Made by a program: the position numbers and the translations under genes. Of a stretch of 64,000 nt of DNA, positions 38,501 to 50,500 are shown piece by piece. The stretch comes from Apostichopus japonicus (taxonomy: Eukaryota; Echinodermata; Holothuroidea; Aspidochirotida; Stichopodidae), in assembly GCF_037975245.1 (NCBI RefSeq), contig NC_092577.1:7037001-7101000 (forward strand), read 5' to 3'. Numbering within the stretch: the stretch's first letter is position 1; each line of letters opens with the position of its first letter. The notes under the pieces are model-generated. The model worked only from the letters and a program-made list of their open reading frames with translations. It did not search any database and was not told the DNA's origin.

Positions 38501-41500
38501 AATAATTCTTCAAATATTTCACGGTTCGGTCAATTTACAACCTATGACGTGATAGGCAGCTTTAGTTAATGGAAGACCAACTTCTCCTTACACCAGAGAA
38601 AACGAAGAAAATGACCATAACCAGTGAATACCAGGGAGCCTGCTACAAAGACCAATATGCAAGGGCAGCTACAGTAAGCTACAGAATCGGCTAAACGGAC
38701 TGTTGTTACGACTGTTGTATGTGTCATGATGAACATTTGCCGCGACATTAAATGAACATAAACAAGAACGGTACAGCATGATTGACAACATTCTACGGTT
38801 GTATATTTAATGTACATCGAGACGGTGAAGTTAAAGCGGGATATGTTCAGTACATTCCTTTGGGTGAAGACACTATTTGATTAAAGGATTGGTTCAGGTA
38901 CACAAAACCCTTACATTAGATGATAGCTTACATTTTCCTACCCCACACAAGATTTCAGATTATTCTCTGGTGCAGTAATTAACGAATCGCTAATGGAAAA
39001 ATAATCTAAATTTTAAAGCTTTTAGCCTCGTAGGCTAGGCAATGACCTCAATTCCTCACTTTGACAACAGCCAATCAACATGGTGTACACGGTCTGCCGT
39101 TCTGGCTGCAGTACAAGTAGGTAAACACAGTGTAGTACAGCTGTACGTACACCGCGGATATATACTTTTCATGGAAACCTACGATCGTTCTTGCTCGTTG
39201 TTTCTTCACTTGTGTGTCTTCATTTAATGTTTTTAAACAACAAATCTGTTGATATTTATGTACATTTTAGTATGGCTGACGGTCCAAAGCCATACGATTT
39301 TGAACCTGTGCGTAGGAAACGGACATTACATTGGCTGGGAGTTTTTTTTTTATGTTATGTTGCCTACATTCAGCAAATTGCAATTTAAACTCTCATCTAT
39401 GGATGAAAGTTTGAGTTGTATTTGCCGCATGTAAGTTGAATGTAGATTATTTGTTACAGGATATAAATACCACAGGGACTCTACACCAAATCCCTATACA
39501 TCAATCGGTACTTATATAGCCCGAATGCCCCAATCCCTTTTCATTCATGATGAATATATTTATACCTTTGTCTCTCCGGTTTGTTTACACCAGTCAAACC
39601 GACATTTGTGGTTATTTTATGTTGTTAGAAGGGTCATTATTTAATAGACAGACATTAATTCGATACAATTCCAAATAAATAAATGCACAGAAATTCTAAG
39701 GCTTATCATGTGTACTAATGCATGCCTACCACAGGCTTCATGGTATGTTGTAACTTTTACCTGTAACGTTACAACACAGCTGACCTCAACAGCCATTGTG
39801 TATCGCAACGTTATTACTAGACCTAGGCCTACGCTACACTATATGCACATACGAGTATACGAGGCGACTTTTTAGCATTGGAATGTCATAATAATATCGT
39901 TAATATTCTAATCTGTCAAACTCCTCGGAACGTCTTTAACTATTTGGACGTGAACCTGAAGGTTTTCCTATGCGCAAACATTGTTGGAATTGCGGTAGGT
40001 TTCAACCTCTTTCAACCCTAACGCTGCAGACATGTCCGTCTCAAAACAAGATTGTGCAAAATGCTCCTCACTTGGAACTTGAATTTGTCCGTTCCGATGT
40101 TATGTATCAACGCACGACATCTTTCTGGATGGCAAAAACATTAATTCCGAAGAATTTGAAGGCTAATTAGAACAGCCGAAAGCTTGAAACATAGGCATTT
40201 TGACTACTACTATAATCACTAGCGTTGTTTTGTGTTTTGTGTACAAAAAGCAAAGTGAGGATTTGACGTCACACGGTCAGGGGTCAATATGTTAATTATG
40301 CCAGTCTTGATCATATGATTCATATTTTTGGCTTGTATTTCATGATTTTTCTCGATGCTGGTATAATAAAACAAGCTGCAAATGACAGGACACTCTTTTA
40401 TGAATATTTTCTTTAGAAAAAAAAACATTTTTTTGGGTGCCACCTGAACCAATCCTTTCAGATATTTGTTAATGTTATTCATTTAATACAGCTAAGTTTT
40501 GTTTCAAAAGAATATTACCAGTGTTTTCACGAGGATGTATAGTGGTTTGTCGGAAACATTAAGCAGCGTCGGTTATGTTAATTATGTTGTTTCAAAGTCA
40601 TACACGCTACTAATTTTCTACTAAATGTTGAAATGATATGTTCGGTTGTTAATTACTATACCAATGCTCATGAATTACTTGCAGAATGTTATTAAAAAAA
40701 ATATTTTAAAGATATGTATTTCTGTTCACTTCCAGAGTTTTATCAGTTTGTTTCTACCTTTGGAATAACGTGGTACGAATGTTTACGTGAGTTGTTCCTG
40801 TATTATTTGGCGCCCTCAACTCTCCACCCAATCCTAGACACTAATGATAAGCATTGATAAGCATTGAATGAGTCTGGAAGGTCCAGTTGTGGCAATATAA
40901 TATCCTTAAAAGTTGAAGATAATTATCAAGATACAATAACCGATGATAAATGATGAGTTTTTAATCAGATTACCAGTTACCGAGTATACCGTAGTTGGAA
41001 CGACTCCACTCCAACCCCCCTCCCCTCCCACTCCATATCCTGACTCCTTCAAAATCGTGTAATTTATATATGTTTGTGTCTGTTCAAACACGATGGAAAT
41101 AATACGAATATGTGTCTTATATTCATATTTTGTAAAGTGATTGCAAATGTTTTGGTTACCATGGTATCCGTACAACAGAACAACAAAGCGGGTAAGTAGA
41201 GCTGCACAAACTACTACAGAGTTTCTTTCTATTTTCTAATTTATTCCCATTTAACACGAATGCAATAATCACCATCTCCGCACCCCCCCCCTTCCCCTCT
41301 AAAAAGAAAAGAAAAAAGAGTATTAGTTCGGAACACTTGCAATGTCATTAATGAAAATATCTCCTCTTCGGCCTTCATATATACACATTACGAAGATCAT
41401 GGCAATTAATTACCATTCAGAAGAATATACTAGAGTTTATTGGTTTCAAATGAAAACCAGACCCGTCCTTTCATAATATCTAAGCCTGCTTGGACCCACA

Positions 41501-44500
41501 CACTTATGCCAGTCACGGTTACACTAATATGGATAAATTATAATTTAAGCAAGTGATCCTTCAATTCCCCTGAAGAATTTTAAGGGACAAAGTTAATTTA
41601 TGAGCAAGATTTAATTCCAAAGGAAGAATACCATAATGGATATTTGTGTTGTTTCTTCTACAATCTACTGGTGACAAACTTGGCCGTAAAATGAAAGATA
41701 AGGACCTTGAAAACAAAATGTTACTTTATTTCACCAAAATCACACCAGCGTTGTTTTGTGTTTTGTGTACAAAAAGCAAAGTGAGGATTTGACGTCACAC
41801 GGTCAGGGGTCAATATGTTAATTATGCCAGTCTTGATCATATGATTCATATTTTTGGCTTGTATTTCATGATTTTTCTCGATGCTGGTATAATAAAACAA
41901 GCTGCAAATGACAGGACACTCTTTTATGAATATTTTCTTTAGAAAAAAAAACATTTTTTTGGGTGCCACCTGAACCAATCCTTTCAGATATTTGTTAATG
42001 TTATTCATTTAATACAGCTAAGTTTTGTTTCAAAAGAATATTACCAGTGTTTTCACGAGGATGTATAGTGGTTTGTCGGAAACATTAAGCAGCGTCGGTT
42101 ATGTTAATTATGTTGTTTCAAAGTCATACACGCTACTAATTTTCTACTAAATGTTGAAATGATATGTTCGGTTGTTAATTACTATACCAATGCTCATGAA
42201 TTACTTGCAGAATGTTATTAAAAAAAATATTTTAAAGATATGTATTTCTGTTCACTTCCAGAGTTTTATCAGTTTGTTTCTACCTTTGGAATAACGTGGT
42301 ACGAATGTTTACGTGAGTTGTTCCTGTATTATTTGGCGCCCTCAACTCTCCACCCAATCCTAGACACTAATGATAAGCATTGATAAGCATTGAATGAGTC
42401 TGGAAGGTCCAGTTGTGGCAATATAATATCCTTAAAAGTTGAAGATAATTATCAAGATACAATAACCGATGATAAATGATGAGTTTTTAATCAGATTACC
42501 AGTTACCGAGTATACCGTAGTTGGAACGACTCCACTCCAACCCCCCTCCCCTCCCACTCCATATCCTGACTCCTTCAAAATCGTGTAATTTATATATGTT
42601 TGTGTCTGTTCAAACACGATGGAAATAATACGAATATGTGTCTTATATTCATATTTTGTAAAGTGATTGCAAATGTTTTGGTTACCATGGTATCCGTACA
42701 ACAGAACAACAAAGCGGGTAAGTAGAGCTGCACAAACTACTACAGAGTTTCTTTCTATTTTCTAATTTATTCCCATTTAACACGAATGCAATAATCACCA
42801 TCTCCGCACCCCCCCCTTCCCCTCTAAAAAGAAAAGAAAAAAGAGTATTAGTTCGGAACACTTGCAATGTCATTAATGAAAATATCTCCTCTTCGGCCTT
42901 CATATATACACATTACGAAGATCATGGCAATTAATTACCATTCAGAAGAATATACTAGAGTTTATTGGTTTCAAATGAAAACCAGACCCGTCCTTTCATA
43001 ATATCTAAGCCTGCTTGGACCCACACACTTATGCCAGTCACGGTTACACTAATATGGATAAATTATAATTTAAGCAAGTGATCCTTCAATTCCCCTGAAG
43101 AATTTTAAGGGACAAAGTTAATTTATGAGCAAGATTTAATTCCAAAGGAAGAATACCATAATGGATATTTGTGTTGTTTCTTCTACAATCTACTGGTGAC
43201 AAACTTGGCCGTAAAATGAAAGATAAGGACCTTGAAAACAAAATGTTACTTTATTTCACCAAAATCACACCAGCTGGTTAGATGAGGGTAGGCATGGATT
43301 TTAATGGCTTGGTAAAAAAACAAATCAAACATGACAATTAATTTGTGAGACACAATAATGTCTGAATTTGATTAAACGATAAATATCTCCTTAGTAAGTA
43401 GCAATCATTGGTTGTAACAACATAAACTACATATCTTAACTAGTTGCAGAGCTATCCAGTTATGTGTGCATAGTATATGGATTGTTCAAAGATATAACCT
43501 ATTACGTAACATGAAGCTTTATTTAATGTTATTAAAACGTCTACCCAGTGACTTAATTCTCAACTTTATTTGAGTTGAACATAACGAAAGTATAGAAACC
43601 AAGTTAACATTCTGTGCATTTGACCACTCGCAAAATACCGTAGTAATAGTTAAATTAAATTCGATTAGCCTATTTCTTGATCAAGACCAACAATTTAAAG
43701 TAATATATATTAGTGATAACATCATGCATGGAAGACCCACGTCTCACACCAACAAAACAACTAAAAACATTTACATGTCCATGTCAATTTAAAACCAGGG
43801 AGCTGGTACAGTTAGACACAGGGTCAGTTAAACGGTCTGTTACAACATAATCAGGAATATGGCTGTAAACGCAACATTACGTACGTACGTAATAATACTA
43901 CGTACGCACAAAATATTATCACGTTCGTACGTGATAATTATTACGTACGTTCGTAGTAATTATCACGTACGTCCGTAATACATACTATACGTGCGTACGT
44001 AATATTATTACGTGCGTAAGTAGTATCATTAGGTCCGTACGTGATAATTATTGCGTACGTAGGTATTATTATTACGTACGTACGTACGTAATATTTTTTT
44101 TTACCGTCCTCTCTAGAGCTTCATTCTTTCACAACCCCTAAACATAATTAGACGGTATATGTCAAAAATGATTGACCTATACTTACCAAACATGTCAAAA
44201 AGTAAACCTTTTATATGTATCTTTACAATATTTGTAATACTATCTCACTGATAATCTCATTGATATGGAAGTTGTACGAGTGTTTCAATATTGAACTAAT
44301 CATTGGATGGGCTGAATAGGATTCATGAAAACAATGCTCGCATTGTGCTCGCACATTTCTTGCTCCTCCACCCCCCCCCCCCCCCCTCGCCCCATTCCCT
44401 GTTCTAATCTCTCAGCGTTCTCTTCTTTCTTACACGGCAATCCAAATTCCGCTTTTCTCTGAATGTCGCAAAAGATTACGTTGCATCTTTACAAACTGAA

Positions 44501-47500
44501 ACTATGTTAAACTATGTTAACATGCAGTGAAGCTGTCTCAAAATGAGTTTTATAAAACACAATAAGAGTGATTTTCCCATATATTTTAATCTTACTGAAC
44601 TATTCGAATATTCTCTATTATTTTAAAAAGATACAGTATTGTAGTATATAGCTGGAGTCCCAGTTTTTCATGTTTTGTACGAAGTGTATATTATTTCAGA
44701 CCTTTCTGATTTGAAAATATATTACAACACTTTTTGATGAAGAAATTACGGGGATTATATGAAGAAAAAGTGTTTCCAAATGAAAACCTGAAGTTGCTCT
44801 ATTTAACGTTAGTTTCGTTGTCCAATTATCTAATATTTTAATATCTAATTAATATTTAAACAAATGACCTTGTTGGCTTTATTCAAAGTTGATTTGTTAG
44901 TGGTAGACGGAACTAAAGAAAAGTAATCCCAATTATATAAGTTTTTCTTAAAGTATTATATTTCACCTCTTTGAGGGTGAAATGGACACCACGTAACTAA
45001 CGTTAACACTGTGGTATCCTTCAACAATCGAGTAGTCTGTAAATAATTTCATTTTGTTATCCTTTCAGTAGATATATATTAGATAAATATTCATATATAT
45101 TCAATATTTTATGATGAAGAAGACTTTTTTCTTCATTGTTAGCAAAATATTAATACAATCCTGAATGTGTGTCTCGTTTCTGCAAGCCAGTATTGTGCCT
45201 TTATATGTACCTGTGAGAGAATATCTTGAATAATAAAACAAATTTATAGTTGGGTAATAAGGGACACACGGGGTGACATTCAGGTGGGAAAAGGCAACAA
45301 TAATGGAATACATCTGACCAACGTTTGGGAGCAGGAGCAAGAACATGTCTGTAAATTTCTGTCATTTTAAGTTCTTTCTGTTTATCACAATCTAATTCAA
45401 ATGCTGCCATCAACTAAGTGCATTTTACCGATTATGTTGTCACTATTATTTATTTTATATTTACTGGTAAAGTAATATAGAGGGCAGCTTATAGCTCAAA
45501 TAAGCTGACCAGAATGCACTATGAGCAATAGCTGTTAGAAAGGTGCACAATCTCTTACCTGCCATAGACCAGTCTGTAGATTCAGGCGACGATCACCATA
45601 ATAGTCCCATACTGATGAATAAAATGAACGAAATTGATGAAAATGCAAGTGCAATTTAAAATGTCTCTTTTTTTTGGGGGGAAGGGGGGGGGGGGTTGGG
45701 AGCTGGAATGAAATATTTAACACTATATTCACCGGATTTATGTTGGCCCTCGATGATACCGTCATATCAGCTGTGAAATCAATCTGGTTGATTCCTTAAG
45801 TTTGATCTTATCAGTTTACTACCATTATCATCTCATTAATATATCTAATCAGTTTACAATCCTTATTTCTCAGTAAGATTACCGATCAGTTTACTATCAT
45901 TATCATCTCTGTTTATAACTGATCAGTTCACCACCACTGTCCTCTTAGTTATATAACCAATCAGGTTAGAATTGTTGTTTTATAAGAAACCTATATTAAA
46001 GTATGTTAAAAACAGAAGTGTAAATGGAGACAAACAACACTTACGTGCAAACACATATTAACGAAGATACCATATCAATAAAAATTATGTTTTGTGTCGT
46101 GGTTTGTCTTTCAGATCATCAATAAGGCCGTGACAAAACTACAACACGAACTTAACAGAAAAATAATAAATTGTATACAATTACAATTATTGTTGAATTA
46201 AAATAGAACACACCATTGTAATGTCCCTTTGTTTCTGTTTGTTACATCTTCTGATTACTGAATTTGAATGCGAGCCTAGGCTATCGTAGCCAATCTTACA
46301 GAGATATAACTATTGCAGTGCACACTCTATTAATAAGCGGCCATGTTACCGGGCCAGAACTACCCATCTGCGATAATTAAAAGCAGGTCCCTAGTTTTAC
46401 GGTTATGATTCAGTAATACTTCTGGTGACGATATGACAAATGCTTATTTCGACTTAACTCAAGAAACACGTATCTAGTTTGAATAACCATGATAAATTAT
46501 TTTTCATTATAGACTACCATGGCCTGCAGCATAGGTGCATCCACGGCAGTTTACTTGATCCAAACGAAGGATGGATACTTTCTCTTGTGCATCATATTTA
46601 TTTAATGAGTAAGAACATTGAACATTCAATAAACAAACATAATTGATATTTTTTTGGAATTTACTCGTTGACCGATGAAGAAGACTAATTGAATTGTATC
46701 TATTCTAATTGCTCTCTGAACTACTACTTGCAAGGTAAATGGATACTCCTAGAAACACAGTAAGCTTCCTTACTCAAATATATTGAATCTTTTTATGACA
46801 TTTTAGCATCTCAGCGAAATTCAAAGAAAATGTTAAGTTCAAACTGCGACAGATAATACGCTTTATATGGAGTAAAATATACATCGTTACCTCATCAAGT
46901 ATATAATACCGATGTGAAACTGTATCGGATCGATAAACAGTATGTATATTGATAGTGTAACGTCACTTCGCTGTCTGGTGGGGCAGTCTTTAATGATGGG
47001 GGTTGGCGAAAGAAAATTTCGACAAAAAGATAACAATGAGAAAATGCTAAAGTGCTCGTGACACAGTGGTATCGTTTATTCAGACTTCCGTCTCCTTACT
47101 AGGTTCATTAAATGTTCTTACACTTATCCTTCATTACGCTGAACGTAACTGTTAACGCAGAACACGGCGCTAAACGCAACGCCAAACGCAACGTCCAAAG
47201 CGGCGCAACACGCAGCGTATAACGCAACGTACAATGCAGCGCCCAACGCAGCGCAGAACGTAACGTATAACGCGGCGCTAAACGCAACGCCAAACGAAAC
47301 GTCCAAAGCGGCGCCACACGCAGAGTATAACGCAACGTACAAAGCGGCGCCCAACGCATCGCAGAACGTAACGTATAACGAGGCGCTAAACGGAACGCCA
47401 AACGCAACGTCCAAAGCGGCGCCACACGCAGCGTATAACGCATCGTACAACGCGGCGATAAACGGAACGCCAAACGCAACGTCTAAATATGAAAACAGAT

Positions 47501-50500
47501 TCAAAGCTACGGTACAGATTTAACTTAACGGTGTCTGCAATGCCGTTAATCGATGTAAATATACTAAGAACCAATCGATGTATTAAATGGCAGTAAAGAA
47601 TCTTTCTGGGTTCTAGGACAAAATCCCCTCGCCAAAATCCCCCCGGACAAGATCCCCCAGACAATATCCCCCTGACCCATACAAATCCTGCCTGCAACAA
47701 CCAGGGATGGCCCAGGTGTGACAGTCAAGGCATGGGTCATTGCACTGGTTAGGGTACCGGTCAGGGTACCAGTCAGGGTACTGGCGAGTGTAACTGTGAG
47801 GGCTCCTGTTAGGGTACCTGTGAGGGTACCGGTCAAGGAACTGGTCATGTGACTGGTCAGGGTACCGGTCATCATACTGGACACTGTACCGGTCAGGGTT
47901 CCACTCAGTGTACTGGTCATCATGCCAGTCAGGATACTGGTCAGGGTACCGGTCAGGGGACTGGTCGGGAGATCAGTGAGGGTAATTGTTAGGCTACCTG
48001 TTAGTGTGACATTCAAGGGACCGGTCAAGGTACTGGTCAAAGTACTGGTCATTGTACCAGTACTAGTAAGGGTACGTGTCAGAGTACGTGTCAGGGTGCC
48101 TTTCAGGATACCAGTTGGGATACCGGTCGGGGTTCTGGTCGAGGTACCGGTTGAGGTACCGGCCGGGGTCCGGGTCCGGGGTACGGGCCGGGGTAATGGT
48201 CAGGGAGCCATTGAGAGTACCAGTGGGGTACCACGGAGAGTACCAGTGGGGGTACCGGTGGGGGTACCGGTGGGGGTAACTGTCAGGGTAACTGTCAGGC
48301 TAACTATTAGGGTACCGGTCGGGGTATGGTCGGGGTACTGGTCTGGGTACTGGTCCGGGAACCACTGAGAGCACCACTGAGAGTACCAGTGGGGGCATCG
48401 GTGAGGGGGGAACTGGTGAAGGTACCGGTGGGGGTACCGGGGACACAGGGGGGACCGGGATGACGCGTTTTTGTAAAGAATTGATGGGATTTTTTAAAGC
48501 ATGGGGGGAATCTGGCCTGAGGGGATTTTGGCTTGGGGGATTTTGTTTAGGGGGATTTTGGCTCGGGGGAGGGGGGATTTTGTCCTGTCACCATCTTTCT
48601 GATAGCTGACCTAGGCTATTCACTTATGTTCCTACTTACGGACTAACTGAAATATATCCAATCACAGCAAAACACTGATCTCTACTAAAGTACACACATT
48701 GTCACGCAGTTCTGAGCGCTACTTAATAACGTAAAATGATAACAGTCGGTCAATAACTTTACTCCTAAATAACTTGGCGTAATCTCCCTCAGTGCAATAG
48801 CGCAGTTTGCTAACAATTTATGCAACTCACAAATGTATTCAATAATATTCTGAGCGCTTACAATATCTACGAACAGTTATACACGGTGCCGTGGTATTAG
48901 AAACCAACCAACTTGGATAATAGTAAATGATAGGATAACGTACCGTACGTAGACGTCTCGAGAGATTTTGTCAAAGAGTCCCACGCTGCACGTACCATCA
49001 GTTCCTTTTAACGCGCACGAGAATGTTCTACTTCTATAAGTACACCGCCTCAAAGTTGCGGTCACCAGTCTTCCGGGGACCGAAAGGTCACAATTGCTTA
49101 CGTCATGGTACAACTTAGGAGGATAACGGGGATTTCCCGGCAAAGAAATATAACATTACTTAAACAGCTTAATAGCTTTCAAAGTTTCAATACTACGCAA
49201 GTTCGGTTACAATAGCTTGACAATGTAACTAATACTTATCAGATCCAAAATAAAGCCCTTTTCATGCATTTCGCTTTGCAGATTTACAGACCAAAACAGA
49301 TGTAAATTAGATATTTTTCTTTGATTGTTTAATGTTATGAAAGGGTGCGATGCGAAATCTCCAGAAGCTGCAGAACTTTGAGAAATTGTTGTCAGGAAGA
49401 AGCTTAACCTCAACTTTATACAGAATGTTTCTCAGAGCCCGGAAGCGGGTCAAGAGGCTAACGCCAGTGAAAAAGCAGCATTTCTAATATTTATTGTTCT
49501 CTTATAGCGAGTCCAACCACAACAACTATACGTGTACATATATAGAGGAATTAAATTTCTCTGGAAAATATTTGAAGCACCGGTTGGTTCCACGAGGGGA
49601 GCCCCTCGGAAACCACATGTTATAAATAAATTATATTTCTCTAGAATGTATTCCAAGCAGGCTGGTGGGGATCCGTTGGACTTACGCTGCATGGTTTTGC
49701 AGATATATTGAAGTAATTGTGAAACACTGAAATCTATTTATGAGAAGTGCTCAATTTTCAGCGGATTGAAGTGCAAGGCCCTGGTGAAGGGGTGGGGCCA
49801 AGCATCAGGAATCTGCTGCATTTTATTTACCTCATATTATCTAAATCTGGGGAAATATAGACGTAAGGGAGTAAAAAATAGACCGATTATGTTTTCCTTT
49901 CTTCGTTTTTGTATGATAACTTTTACTTTCGTCAGTGTACGACCATGATAAATTTGGCATCAATTTGAGACCGACTTTTAATTTCTCTGGGTCTCGGTGT
50001 GACACCCCACACCTCCGTTTGTATACTTCGAGGTCGCGTTCTCAAATGACAATAGTGAAATTATATTTTCCTGTTTCCAAGTACAGCGCTAGTTAACTCT
50101 TTAAGTATCATATTATTCTCACCAGACGTTCAGTCTTATCTTTACGATTTACAAAAGATGTTCATATGATGAGGAAAATATATAAGTAAATGTCTACTGA
50201 TAATTTAACTCAATTTTTGCTTGGTTGCCATGGCAACTATGTGAAACAAAAGAAATAGGTGCCCGTTCTGGAACTGTTAATGAGTGACGCACCATTGTAT
50301 ACCTCCCTGCCTTATTTCGTATATAGAAGTGCCAAATAAATAATATATGGTTTTAAATTCACATATAATTATAAATGCTTCCCTTCATATCATTACTCAC
50401 TTTGTATTTATACTATTATTTTTGTAAGGCAAATCATGCATGGATGTTAGATTTTGCCAATACATATATATTTTACTCTTGTCAAGCGCCCATCGCTGGG

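Larger units (their letters stand above)
34620..38820. repeat. Older duplicated segment (copy of 42.4-43.9 kb)
   Basis: Blocks here match, with clear divergence and indels, blocks at 42.4-43.9 kb in the same order. Examples are GATTACCAGTTAC then TCCTTCAA; AACCAGACC..GTCAGTCACG; GGTTACCATGGTAT; TGTGTTGTTT..TACAATCT; and a final segment at 38570-38720 matching 43728-43850. Insertions (about 35.1-37.5 kb) separate the blocks. Confidence 0.7.

Noticed and set aside
38566-38817. Hydrophobic minus-strand frame (C-I-L-V-F-V-A-G-S-L-V-F-T) as a transmembrane exon of the long gene
   Set aside because: Its best splice sites are phase 1-1, whereas the neighbouring exons need phase 0, and the related sequence at 43.73-43.85 kb has lost most of the hydrophobic stretch and contains stops.
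40219-42903. Paired identical minus-strand frames taken as duplicated genes
   Set aside because: They are identical only because of the 1,526-bp duplication; they show no splice context, domain or start-site support.
47108-48368. Open frames of 104-162 codons on both strands
   Set aside because: They arise because the 12-bp minisatellites are multiples of three. They occur on both strands and in several frames at once.
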